Assembly: GCA_003439945.1 (NCBI GenBank)
Contig: QVRM01001409.1
Location: 2,501-66,500, forward strand
DNA length: 64,000 nucleotides
Source: Dermanyssus gallinae
Lineage: Eukaryota > Arthropoda > Arachnida > Mesostigmata > Dermanyssidae
Direction: 5' to 3'
This document shows positions 21,722 through 32,167 of the stretch, piece after piece (positions within the stretch are counted from its first letter, which is position 1; every line of letters begins with the position of its first letter). The notes under the pieces were generated by a model, which searched no databases, was not told the DNA's origin, and saw only the letters and a program-made list of their open reading frames with translations. A program made the position numbers and the translations under genes.

Positions 21722-21876
21722 ACGCCTCACGGATTACCCCGTGAGGCGTCCGACCCATAGGGAGCGGATGATGCTATATAACTTTGAGTTTGATGCTTTG
21801 TGCGCATGCTTACCCATCAAACTCAAGCGGTATTTCATTTTCTTGGCTGACCAAAGTCAAGAGGCCAAAAGAAAAT
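21722..21876. repeat. cluster of three consecutive hairpins
   Basis: ACGCCTCACGG (21722-21732) pairs with CCGTGAGGCGT (21739-21749). TTGAGTTTGATG (21784-21795) pairs with CATCAAACTCAA (21815-21826). ATTTTCTTGGC (21837-21847) pairs with GCCAAAAGAAAAT (21864-21876) with a 2-nt bulge. The stems have unrelated sequences. No coding frame of note covers them. The 21165-21721 stretch before them shows nothing recognisable. Confidence 0.75.
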
Positions 21877-22302
21877 ATGACCGTTGAGAGTTGTTTGCCT
21901 GCCGAAACTTCGTCATCAGACTAGATAGATGATGGTGAAAAGGCTGCTCGAAAAGACTCGACTTAACGCGCATTGACTTGCATCGTAGCCACTAACCAGT
22001 CAGCTGCGACAACGATTTAACTACTACATCGTATTCGTTTAGGCGAGCCTAGTTTGTGCTCCCCCTTAACTAACGCTGCGCTAACTTGACGACTAAGACT
22101 TCGTGTCAGTACGGTGTCTACCGGCTTTCTTGCGCATTTTCTTTATTTTTTTTTTAGCTCGTTCGCTGATCGATCGAAATCCGTCCGGATATCCGTGGCT
22201 GCGTAGTGCGTGCTGCACTGGACTACTATGTTATGTAGCCTCTGTACCACACGAACTCGAATGCCTCTAGACTAGACCGCCTCGCCTGCTATCGCATCGA
22301 GA

Positions 22303-22658
22303 ATGTCCCGTAGGTCGCGCGACGCGTCGCTGTCGAAGGAGAGTGTCCAACCGACAAGAGAGGACGCGTCAACGAACAGTTCCGATTGGAGCACAAAGCC
22401 GGGTTCGATGATGTCGGCAACATCGACAATACGGCGAAATGCGTACGTCCAGCGCGACCCACAGGCGGACAGATACGCCGATGGCGACCCGAGAGTGGAG
22501 AAGCGCTGCAAAGTGTTGGCTCTGGTCTGCTCAATCGTCATTGCGGTGGTGCTCTATTGTGGGTTCGGTCTGATGACGCAGAATGATCGACTCTCCTATC
22601 ACGACCCGAGTGACTTTGTCGTGACTAGAAAACAGGTCTACAGTGCGTACAACAACGC
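22303..22658 (+). CDS. candidate host-gene first coding exon (type II membrane protein)
   Basis: An ATG at 22303 is preceded by an in-frame stop at 22273 and opens a frame to 22764. The protein starts with about 65 polar Ser/Arg/Asp-rich residues (MSRRSRDASLSKES...), then a basic stretch (VEKRCK), then one hydrophobic span of about 20 residues (VLALVCSIVIAVVLYCGFGL), then a polar segment. This is the topology of a type II membrane protein with a cytoplasmic N-terminus. It does not match any transposon protein known to me. I end the exon at 22658, before GTACGT, the best donor. GTACAA after 22646 and GTGTCC after 22682 give the same phase (2). The frame degenerates into a GTT repeat past 22740, which supports an exon end before that. 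Function unknown. Confidence 0.45.
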
Positions 22659-22740
22659 GTACGTGTTTCTTGACTCTTACAGGTGTCCAGTACCACCAGT
22701 GCGAGGTACCGTTCGTTGCAACGGTTGCATTATTGGTGTA

Positions 22741-22900
22741 CAACGTCGTCGCTGTTGTTGCTGATGCTGCTGCTGCGAGTCTTGTTGCTGCTGCAGCTCC
22801 AGCTGCCGGTCCTGTTGTTGTTGTTGATGTTGCTGTTGTTTTGGTTGCTTTTGTTGTTGTTGTTGCCCTTGTTGTTTTAGTTGCTTTTGTTGTTGGCGTT
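22741..22900. repeat. GTT/GCT trinucleotide repeat
   Basis: Imperfect (GTT)n with GCT and GAT interruptions. Produces Val/Leu-rich or Thr/Lys-rich frames that I do not regard as coding. If the upstream exon is real, this lies at the start of its intron. Confidence 0.85.
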
Positions 22901-23500
22901 ATAAGCAAAGTGAACTAAAGAATAGAGCAGCTGCTATCGATGCTTGTGCAGTAGAAATTACTACAGTACAGATTTATATAGAGGAGACCTTTTGATAAGA
23001 TATGCTAAAATAGTTAGAGTGTCATCTTCAAGCGATGCACGTATAAGCCGTCACTTGACGTTTAAATCGGAATAATGATGACATAACGTTAAGTGCAGTT
23101 TGTATGCGTTGATTCGGGAGTGGTATGGCGGACCATACGTTCATGAAATACAACTGTTTGTACAGTCAGATAGTGTGCCACAAACCGGTACCGGACGACA
23201 GATAAACACATTCTTTACTCCCGCATCCGGCCCTGAGGGCTGCGAGGTATGAGGCAAGACCATAGAGGGCGGCGTCCTTTCGTAGGTCACATTTGCCTGT
23301 CAAGCCGGCTGTTGGTACCCATAGTGGCGCTTCGTTTTGGTTGCCGTTGCTCATTGTTGTTACGTTGCTCTCCATGACGGCGTCAAGCACTAATGTTCTT
23401 ACTTCTGAATGCCCAATTAATCCAAATCTCCATATCCTGGCTTTGTATGACTAATACGTAAATGCCAAAGTGAGATGTCACGTCTTCTCTTTAAGCTTTT
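22901..23500. other. no gene seen
   Basis: 600 bp of unique-looking sequence. Lies between the trinucleotide repeat and the 3' end of the R1-alpha copy. Confidence 0.5.
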
Positions 23501-23504
23501 TTTT

Positions 23505-25715
23505 TTTAATATGCTGAAACCTCTTAGCCTTAATATGAGGGATTACGAGAATCGTGATGTACATGCGTCACCACAGCCAGTGACTAGTGTGGGACTCACA
23601 AACCCACTAACACCCGCCTCCCCCCCACCCCTAGGGAACGGTAACTGCTAGGCATCGCTTCGTATCCATGGGAGTGGCCAGTTTGCCTCTCCTCCCTACT
23701 CTAGCCTTCCTACAGTCGTCCTAGCCCGCTTTGGTGCGGGGCGGCGACTTCAAGAAGGCCGTTGATATTTTCCGCAGCCCGCCCGCCTGTGGGTGCGTCG
23801 TCATCTGGGGAATCATTTGCTGTATTTGCCTAGCCTGGTCCACCTGCCTATCACCCACCCGCCTCCCGTCTACAGTTTTCCCCTCTCCGCCGGAGCCTGA
23901 GTGGACGCTAAGACGAGCTCTCCTGGCAGTCTGTCGAGCCCGGTAGCGTAGTGGCATGCGTCTGCGCCTTGCGACCGGAAAAGACACATAGGTGCGCGGG
24001 TTCGAGCCCCACCGTTGCACATTTGTATTTATGGGGGTCCGTCTATGAAGCAATGCGAAAAGCAGTCCCATGGACGTTAAATCTTGGCTGAGAGTCAGCC
24101 GCAAAAGGAGTGGCAGTCATCACCACCTTCGTGGACATGATCGCATCAAAGTGGGCAATACCTTCTATCCAGACCGCCGCTGAAGTCATCATATGGGTGA
24201 CGACCTCGTTGACTGGTCGGCCTTGCACAGCGGCCGCCACCGCGTCCCGCGCTTCCCGGAGGGCCCCACAATGCAGAACAGTGTGCTCTACATCATCCGG
24301 TTCCCCCGAGTCGCATAGTACGCAGGAGTCGTTTGAAACTGACCGTGGCCGGTCAGCACCTGGGACGCATAATAAGATAGCTCGCCGTGTCTGCAGTCGT
24401 ACCATTGCCGTAGGTCCGGGATCAGACTTTTGGTCCAGCGACCCTTGGTGACCCCCCCAGGAGCTGCTGCCCTCACCCATTCTTTCTGCCAAGAGTCCAA
24501 AGTAGCTCTCTGGTGGTGTAATCTAGCCCGTGTGGGGTCTAGATCACCGTCCAGCGCTCGTTCTGCTTGCTCCCCGGCCAGCAAATCCCATGGCAGCATC
24601 TTGGACACGACAAGTAGTGCCTCGGTCGACACGGTACGGAATGCGCGACCCTTATGGCCACCGGCCGTTGCGCCGACCTCAGCTTTCTCCTGTTGCATGC
24701 CGTCCTAAGTGCCCTGTCTGCCCATGCCGGTGCTCCGTAAATGGCGACGGATTCTGCAGCAGTTGCCAAAAGGCGGCGCTTTTCTTCTCCAACTCCTCCG
24801 ACTCTTGGCATCAGGCGCGCCAGATAGTTGGCCACCTTTCGGGCCTTTGCTGACACGTGCTGTATGTGCGCTGCGCCAGTCAGTCCCTTGTCGAGTATCA
24901 CCCCGAGGTACTTTGCCTTTTTCCCAAAACAATTGGGTGACCTGCTACTTCAACCTGTATGTTTTGGTCATTTTTCTGCCTGTTAGGTACAGCGCCTCAG
25001 TCTTGTGCGGTGCCAGTTTTAATGAATGGTCTTCTATCCAGTCTGTCATCATCAGCAAGGCCTCATTGGCGGCTGACTCTAGTGCTCCCGTACTACGGGC
25101 CGTGACCAGAAGGGCCAAGTCGTCGGCATAACCGACCATCTCGACACCCCTAGGCAGACCCTGCAGCTCGAGAATCCCGTCATAGGCGAGGTTCCACAGG
25201 ACCGGTCCTAGAACCGATCCTTGCGGGACCTGCAGTAACTGCGTAGCTCTGATTGCTGGCCAGCAGGCCTCTCTCCGACAGGTATGATTCGACGAAGGTA
25301 GGGCGAGATGCCCTTGCGCTCCATCGCTTGCATTGCCACTTTCCAGCTCATCGAGTTAAAGGCGTTCTTGACATCTAGGAGAATGAGCAGCACAAAGTCC
25401 CGTGTTTTGAAGGTCTTCGTTAGCTACTCACCTGCCCGTCTCAGTACCCTTGCCAGGGCGTCGAACGTGGACCGTCCCTTCCGAAAGCCATACTGTGCTT
25501 CTGACAGAGCCCCTTTGGCTTCGATCTCGGCGTTGCGCCGGTCAACCAGTACGTTCTTCAAGATCTTACCCATAGTGTCGAGAAGACATATGGGACGGAA
25601 GGCAGGCTCTCCTGCAGGGGCATTCCCTCCCCCTTTCGGAATCAGGACCAGGTTAGCCTCTTTAAGCTGGTCATCGTGGTATGGTATTGATTGTGGCAGA
25701 AAAACCACGCGTAGC
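23505..25715 (-). mobile_element. R1-clade LINE (R1-alpha), 5'-truncated copy
   Basis: Minus strand from 25708: RT fingers (LVLIPKGGGNAPAGEPAFRP, GFRKGRSTFDALARVLRRAG), palm (MLLILLDVKNAFNSMSWKVA at 25393), the catalytic MVGYADDLALL at 25139, the linker HKTEALYLTGRKMTK, and the R1 C-terminal block HGELSYYASQVLTGHGQFQT with CVLCDSGEPDDVEHTVLHC. The 3' UTR runs to 23505 and ends GGTTTCAGCATAT plus A11, matching the 3' end of the plus-strand copy at 36.1 kb. Frame changes occur several times. SINE-A is inserted near the end of the gene at 23932-24110. Confidence 0.9.
23932..24110 (+). mobile_element. tRNA-derived SINE (SINE-A), copy 1
   Basis: Starts TGTCGAGCCCGGTAGCGTAG. The A box TAGCGTAGTGG lies at 23944-23954 and the B box GGTTCGAGCCC at 23999-24009, the RNA polymerase III promoter spacing of a tRNA. 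The body includes ATTTGTATTTATGGGGGTCC and ends with the hairpin GGCTGAGAGTCAGCC and GCAAAAGGAG. A perfect 8-bp duplication, TGGCAGTC, flanks it (23924-23931 and 24111-24118). The uninterrupted target can be read in the related LINE at 35715-35735. The copy is antisense to the LINE that it interrupts. Confidence 0.95.
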
Positions 25716-27100
25716 TATACTATATTATTTTTGTGGAATTTTACACCTTTATGTATTGTTTGTTTTATTTTCCTATATAAGGGTAAGTTACATTTGCCTC
25801 CATATAATAATAATATATATATATATATGAACACGGTTGTTGAGTCATTCTTCTAGCGTCGCTGAGTATCGTGCGTCTTGCAATACGCCTTATGCGCATT
25901 TGGCGTTAAGTGTCTACTCTACACCCGCAAGCCGTTACATTGCTTACAAGCAATTATGATCTATGCTGCGCTTCAGTAGCAACAAAAGCCAGAGCCTTCC
26001 TAATATGATACCTATAATACTCCGATCATGCTTTTAACCTGTTATAAACACATGTTTAAAAGGCTGTCGATGACGCTGAAAATGTAGTCAATTACGCTAG
26101 GGAGTCCCGCGCGACTTTGTCTAATCCGTTGAAATAAATGTGTGTGCATCTTTTTTGTAAAGACTTAACGTTCTAGGTTTTACTGTGTCACTGATATACC
26201 CTATTTTGGTTTGCGCCGAGCACGAATGGGCTCAAACTTCTAATTCTCTAGGGATCTCCCCTCACGGCGCGCTACCGCCGTTGTAACTGCGGCACTTAAC
26301 GCCTGAAGTGCGACTCATTGAGTCACATTTCGTTCATCATTCATCAGTCATTGATATCAGTATACAATAAAGATTGTGCACAGATCGATCAGTCTGCGAT
26401 CGATGTGCGCACAATCTCAATCGTATATTTCAAGCTTGCCTTTCTGCGTTTTGAGAGGCTTTATAAACGCTGCCTTGGTGTGCAACGACGCAACGCTTAA
26501 TTTGCCAACCGCCACTCCGCATTGAATGACTTTCATAAGACAAGCTTTAATGTCTCTAAATTCTACTCCAATTGTTCCAAAAAGTATAAGTCGCGTCTTC
26601 CCTTCTGTTGTTGTCAGTGGTTAGTCCATGCTAGCATGAAGGCTTCGACAACGTCTCACGTTTTAGTAGGTCACTGTAAAAGTCCTCTGCAATCACAGCG
26701 TGCTGTTGTAGCGATATGCACATGGCTCTCAACATTTTCCAATGTCCTGGATTAACTGCTTCATAATTGCATGTTCTCCTTGTTCTCTTCTGAGAGACTG
26801 GGTACCTTCCAAGCTTCACAAAGGTGATCTATGATAGTCAAGTCAGTGCTCCCTCTACTGCTGTGCCATGGTATCGCCCTCGTCCGACTGCAGTTTTTGT
26901 TTATTTAGTTTCGTCTCAGTAAACCTCTGCCCTGTAAGGGTATAAGATTACCTCTGAAAATGGTGCCTTTATTCCGCCCTGCAAATATAGTCTGTTTAGC
27001 AATTATATCTTTTGGTAGAACCAGTTTGAAAATGTGCTTTGATGTCGATCTCGGATAGATCTCCGTGCAGTTTTGACACGAAAACCGCACAATAACGTGG
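25716..27100. other. no gene seen; imperfect hairpin and short (AT)n
   Basis: No convincing coding region. A short (AT)n lies at about 25813-25827. An imperfect inverted repeat, GATTGTGCACAGATCGAT (26372-26389) and ATCGATGTGCGCACAATC (26399-26416), forms a stem with a 9-bp loop. Confidence 0.55.
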
Positions 27101-27104
27101 CTAA

Positions 27105-27612
27105 GGGGCTTTTTTTATGGGGCGGAAAATGCATTTACGCACATCCGCCAAAGTTGTTGACCGGTTTTCTGGTACTCAACACTGGCGGAGAGTATTAGAC
27201 TCCATTATATCTGCGTGTAATACCCACTACCTCCCCCTTCCCGATGTGGAATTGTCTGGCAGTACATCGAGGCCAGGAGGAGGGTAGATTCTGGTCCTCA
27301 ACCGCGTCCTGGGCCTCCTTGTACTGAACCGGACGGGGGTGGGAGCGCGCGAGTTAGTTGCGGTCATCGGATCTACTCTAGGTACGTCTTTTCGCGCATC
27401 AATGCATCTAAGCAATTGAGTGTCTCCTCACCAGCTCCTGCGTAGTTTGTACCGGTGCGGAAGTGGCGCAGTGCTGAACAGTTGGCCACTGTGTAATCCA
27501 CACGACATCCGGACTGCACTTCGGAAGTGCAGAGCACACAGATGTCCGTTGAGGATTTACCAATTCTGCACATATACACCTTAAACAGGCCGTGCCCAGT
27601 GAGGTATATATA
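27105..27612 (-). mobile_element. R1-clade LINE (R1-beta), second copy, 3' end
   Basis: Minus strand from about 27610: TGHGLFKVYMCRIGKSSTDI, then CVLCTSEVQSGCRVDYTVAN and CLDALMREKTYLE with a stop at about 27373, the R1-type Cys-His C-terminus. The 3' UTR continues to about 27105, where GTGCGTAAATGCATTTTCC and an A-run match the end of the copy at 7.6 kb. Part of the C-terminus is deleted relative to that copy. 5'-truncated. Confidence 0.82.
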
Positions 27613-27746
27613 CTGGTAAGGCCAACTGTGAAATATATATATATAGGATATCTTTTGTGACGGGGGTTAGACTACCTGGTGTGACGCACATTTGAGTATT
27701 TTTTTAAAATTTATAATCGTAGATATACTGGTAAGTTCAACTGTCA

Positions 27747-27754
27747 AATAAAAA

Positions 27755-27791
<37 letters not shown>

Positions 27792-27888
27792 TGATGTTTT
27801 TATTTTATGGATTATTTTATTATATATATATATATATATATAGTATGTCTATAATTGTTTCAAATATCGATATAGGAGATTGTAGACA

Positions 27889-27938
<50 letters not shown>

Positions 27939-27979
27939 TGTCTACAATTGTTTCAAATATCGATATAGGAGATTGTAGA
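27747..27979. repeat. palindromic (AT)n array with 51-nt hairpin units
   Basis: AATAAAAACATCAT at about 27747 and its reverse complement at 27791-27804 enclose an (AT)n. Next, a 51-nt unit (27842-27892) has arms AGTATGTCTATAAT and ATTGTAGACATACT and is itself flanked by AT runs. After (AT)n at 27893-27934, a second copy of the unit (27935-27979) matches over 45 nt but lacks its closing arm. Just upstream, TATACTGGTAAG occurs at about 27607 and again at about 27723. The arrangement resembles a fold-back repeat amplified together with its microsatellite. Confidence 0.75.
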
Positions 27980-29260
27980 GCTCGTTAAAACATTTATACT
28001 GATGACAAAGTTTTATTTAACTCATAACGGAGTGTAAACAATTGTCCCCCAGCGAACGTGACGACAAAATACACCAGCCCTAGGTCCAGGCCTGGTGTCG
28101 ACCACCTGGACAAGGTACCAAGCACCGCCGTGGCGTTACCACGTTGTATAATTAATGACAGCCTTTGCCGGAAGAATTCACCAGCGCGCAGGTCCCCCGT
28201 GGCCAATCTTAGACACTTGCATATCTTAGTAATAACTCCCTCAGTAATTTTACGTGGGCCCCCTAAGGTCTCAAAGGCAAAAGGTCGAAAATCCATAGAG
28301 TCTTCGATAGATGCATACTTCCGACACTTGTTTCTTTCCGCCTGCGAAACAGCATAACGAGCCTGGGTAGCGCCGTGACTGACCATTGAAGGTGTTAAAG
28401 AGTAAGTCACGGTAGCATCCCAGACGAGTGTCTTGCCACTCTCAAAAGCTGTTAGGGTCATCCCATCAGGTCGACGGGAGTCGTCTGTATACAAACCTGC
28501 GGGTTCGAGAACACATGCAGGATAAGCCATGGTGCCCTAGGGGTGAGACCTTTTCGCCACAGCTGCATTCATGCTCTTCGACTAGAGGGACCCCAAGGCG
28601 AAGGCCGACACAGATCCTGATGGCGTAGTCCTCTAAGAGAGTTCCAATTCGATAGAGCATTAAGCCATGCACCAGCACCACTAGATGAAACTGCTTGAAG
28701 CCGTGCTTTGTTTACCTCGTCTTGTGCTGAATTGAGGAGATCGGCTAGTTGCATATCCTCCAACGGCGCGGTCCAGCTTGCCTGGGAAATCGGATTCTCC
28801 GGAGGGGCTGCTCCAGTGCGTGCTAAGAGGCATTCCTTGGAATTTTCTTGTACAGTACGTAAGCGTTCGACAGCTGGGGAATCTAGTATCCTTAACGCCT
28901 TTTGCCAGGCACTAGACATTGAGGCAACCACCGCGGGACCTGCGACCAAGGCAGCGTCTGAAATGCCTAGGCCTCCTTTTGCCACGGGCAGAAGGAGCTT
29001 GCAGGCAAGCTGTCTCTGGTAAAGTTAGGTTAAGCAAAAAAGACAGGGAGTGCAACGTGTGGCTGTTCAATTGTTCTAAGAGATGTATATCTTGCGTTAA
29101 GTCAATCCCACAGAGTAGGTGGTTTACCTGTGCTATCGAGAAACAGGACCTTAATAAGAACAATCCCCTGTGTGCACCCAAGAGGCCCAAGCGACTTGAA
29201 GACGATTTTAACTTATCCACCCAACCTAGATAACTCTTCCTTTTTTCCGTAGTCAAGAAG
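27980..29260 (-). mobile_element. family U LINE, C-terminal half
   Basis: Minus strand in order: LGLLGAHRGLFLLRSCFSIA (29256-29100), GGLGISDAALVAGPAVVASM (28985 on), the Cys/His element CSCGEKVSPLGHHGLSC at about 28600-28540, and the endonuclease RPDGMTLTAFESGKTLVWD with ATVTYSLTPSMVSHG and KCRKYASIEDSMDFRPF (28470-28290), ending in FRQRLSLIIQRGNATAVLG. RPD, the following WDAT and the Lys of KCRKY form the restriction-like endonuclease pattern. This copy has the longest intact stretch of that domain (28530-27994). Frameshifts lie upstream. The 3' end contains AATAAA at about 28013 and stops within unit B of the hairpin array. Confidence 0.82.
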
Positions 29261-29460
29261 TGGCACGCCTAATAAGGTAAGGTTGGTCTTGTTTGTTCTA
29301 ATACAGTCTGGAAGAAGGTCGGTTATAAGTCTGACCGAAGAGGCGGATATTGCTGATCCCGACGACACGGAGAGTTCGCATTTTTGTGTATTGATGCTCG
29401 CAACCCGCTTTTTGTTGCAAACTCCAGTATCTTCTGAATATCACGGGCTACCGTTAGACC

Positions 29461-29569
<109 letters not shown>

Positions 29570-29637
29570 TATATTGTACAAATATCAAATATCTACATGC
29601 AAAGTGACAATGCAATTGATCGTTCTGCTCGTTTTAG

Positions 29638-30069
29638 GCCGGTCATCAACTCATTCAATCGGTTTAAGACATTCATCTTGTACCACCCGCCAATCTCGCG
29701 CGACTACTGTTTCAATCTGGCTTCCGTCGTTTGCGAAACGTTTCTAATGCTGTTTCCCAAAATGAGCTACCAGGAACTTCTAGAAGACGGTAGCGCATAT
29801 TTTAGCGATTTTATCCCGAACAGGAGTGCTGAGAATACAGTCAGTATGCACTGGTTTTGGAACCCACTGGACCACTTAATGGAAGAGTTCGTCAGCGATG
29901 GCCTGAGTCTGTATCTTGTAAAAGAAGATCTGCTAAACTGCATTAATGTCGTTCTTCTACACAGACGGAAACTTCTGAATCAAGCCCGCTGGACGACAGC
30001 CGCCGAATTGCCAGTCAATACTTCACGAGCAGACCGGTTTCTAGAATTCGTGTTGGCCGGAGTTTGCCG
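29638..30069 (+). CDS. candidate host-gene internal exon
   Basis: An open frame begins in the region after (AT)n and runs to 30073. Inside it TTCTGCTCGTTTTAG at 29623-29637 is a good acceptor, and CCG|GTAAGT at 30069/30070 is a consensus donor. The segment is 432 bp, phase 2 at both ends. The peptide (PVINSFNRFKTF...AGVC) is not low-complexity, contains four Cys, and has N-glycosylation sequons NRS and NTS, fitting an extracellular domain. It resembles no transposon protein that I know and I cannot name its family. The donor and acceptor in the right places are the main evidence. Confidence 0.5.
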
Positions 30070-31500
30070 GTAAGTAGACCTCAACTTACCAACTTACTGA
30101 GCTAACGCTCGGTTCGGATCGTTCGGATTAGTGCTCATTTATTAAGCAATAGTAATAATCGTTAACAGCTAGAGAAATATCTTGCATATGGGCAGCGTAT
30201 GGCAAACTCGGTTGATTCTCGTGGCTTGTCTCTCCTCGAGTACAAAACACTCGCTGTCTGACCGTATTTGTTCTATTCATACGACGTTTTTTTTTCAAAT
30301 GCAGCTTGTTTTCTCGCCCGCTTTCATGCTCATCGTGGCATCGTGCGCCTCTGACCTCGTTAGATCAATAGATCGGTTACGTTTGTTCAACTAACACGGC
30401 CTCTCTGACATGTGACTGACAATACGCAGTGAGTGGCCCGTGCTACGGTTTGTTTTCGGATTGCAAGTCGAACATGCTGCCCACTCCACTGGCTGCCGTT
30501 ATGGTATATGCCTAACTGTAGACTCTGCTTGTAACTTGGAAATGTCTGTCGTTCACGATTGCCTCACTGTTGTTTCACCGACTACAGACTGAGCAACTAA
30601 ACATTTGAATACGTGACATACATTTCGTTAGTTTAGTAGCATAAAGACAAATAGAGAAACGGTACGCAGACATCATGTGCAGATTCTCGAGAGACTGTGC
30701 TGATTGATGGAATCGTAAGCTGGAGTTGCGTCCGAGCAAGCTCTGAAAGGCATGTCGGACATGCAGCATGTCATCATGGGTAGAATAACTACAATTGCCG
30801 GTGAGTTAGTCAGCGCAAGTTCACTACAGGCCACAGGCACAATTGAAGAGAGGCGGCGTAGAGTCTGGTTAGCCAGTACGCAATACCTCCCTGAGTTCGG
30901 GGTGTGCTCGATCGCAGGTTCGGACCCGCGTCCTCGATATCAATTTCTTGTGTTTGATCATGTCAAGAGTGCGTGTGTGTATGTGTAACATATTAGAAGA
31001 AAGATAGCACACTTTCTGGTGTGCCGCACTGGGTTATGTGGTTCGTCCGTAATTGCGTGCTGTCGAAAGCATTTTTTGTTTAAAAAAAGTGCACACAACA
31101 ATGCAACATTTCCAAACAATCCTAAATAAACTCCACAAAGGGCCTAAAAAGGGTGAGACTCATTAAACATTAGAAACAATCGCTTGAGAAGTCCTATATA
31201 GTCTACTTATGAAAAAATATCTTATTTGGCTCTCTGAAGTTCTTGCCTAGGATGCAGTCGCGGGGAACCATGCATAAAATGTGGGAGAGTCCAATCGTGG
31301 TTGGTTGGGAAGACATTATATTGGGCACACATTAACGCAAAAAGAGGATTCAGAAGACGCCAGCGAACTCTCCTACCCATGACTTCCCCTCTTCCTCAAC
31401 GGGGTTCCAAAGAACCGCGAAGAAGACTATATGCAGCGCTCAGAGGATGCCAGCTTTAGGTATACAGGGTCCTAACGTATATGAGCTACAAATGCCTTGT
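30070..31500. other. no gene seen; weak tRNA-like stretch
   Basis: Mostly unique-looking sequence. Around 30863-30935 the plus strand has TCTGGTTAGCCAG and, 50 bp on, GCAGGTTCGGACCCGC, which resemble A and B boxes of a tRNA with one mismatch in the B box. No cloverleaf is convincing and no second copy is present, so this is only a hint of a tRNA-derived repeat. Confidence 0.35.
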
Positions 31501-31519
31501 TAGTATATCCTAGGGCAAT

Positions 31520-31609
31520 TTTTTCAACTTTTCGGGCTGACCCTCACGCAAGATCTAACGTTCACGGGACGGATTTTTTTGCATTGCTTCATAGACACCC
31601 CGGGCTCGA
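31520..31609 (-). mobile_element. SINE-A copy 3, internally deleted
   Basis: In the minus-strand sense it starts GTCGAGCCCGGGGTGTCTAT and jumps straight to the CTATGAAGCAATGCAAA part of the body, then ends with GTGAGGGTCAGCCCGAAAAG and TTGAAAAAA. The A box to B box region is missing, leaving about 90 bp. Flanking CCTAGGGCAAT (31509-31519) and CCTAAGGCCAT (31610-31620) agree at 9 of 11 positions and look like an aged target duplication. Confidence 0.82.
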
Positions 31610-32102
31610 CCTAAGGCCATTTAGTAGTTAAAGATATGCACTCGGTAATTCCGATTCCGTAGGGAACGGAGGATGGCCTAGAATTAAAGAACAATCTCTT
31701 TATAAACATTTTATTTTTTAAGACTATTAGAGTCACCTGTGGACGAAACTAAAGTGGCGATCCATAACATAGAAAAGTTAAGATACTCCCCAAGATAAAG
31801 CTTTACTGAGTTTTTGACACAATAACCACGTAAACGACATAATAGGAGTAAACACCTGCACGCACATATAGACGAAGATCTGCAGTAACCGAGAATGTTA
31901 TATAAGAAGCAGCGGCAACAGAGACAGTTATTTCTTTAGACCTACAGCACTCACAAAGATTGAAAAACTATTGAAATCTAGAGAATCTACGAAATCGTAG
32001 TAATGAACGGCGCACAGGTTATGAGGAATATAAACAAACCAATCAAGTGCAATAAAGGGGTGCTTTTATATAAAGACTCTATGGCAGTTTTTACAGATTA
32101 AC

Positions 32103-32165
<63 letters not shown>
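32103..32165. repeat. (AT)n microsatellite
   Basis: About 60 bp, directly after the 3' end of the minus-strand family E LINE (last unique bases CTATACTGAAT in its sense). Confidence 0.93.

Positions 32166-32167
<2 letters not shown>

Noticed and set aside
22746..22918. Hydrophobic Val/Leu/Ala frame after the first candidate exon
   Set aside because: Generated by the GTT/GCT repeat. Likely intronic.
26372..26416. Imperfect hairpin as a regulatory element
   Set aside because: Two mismatches in 18 bp with nothing else around it. Consistent with chance in a window of this size.
28500..28520. GGGTTCGAG sequence resembling a tRNA B box
   Set aside because: It lies inside the family U reading frame, without an A box at the correct distance.
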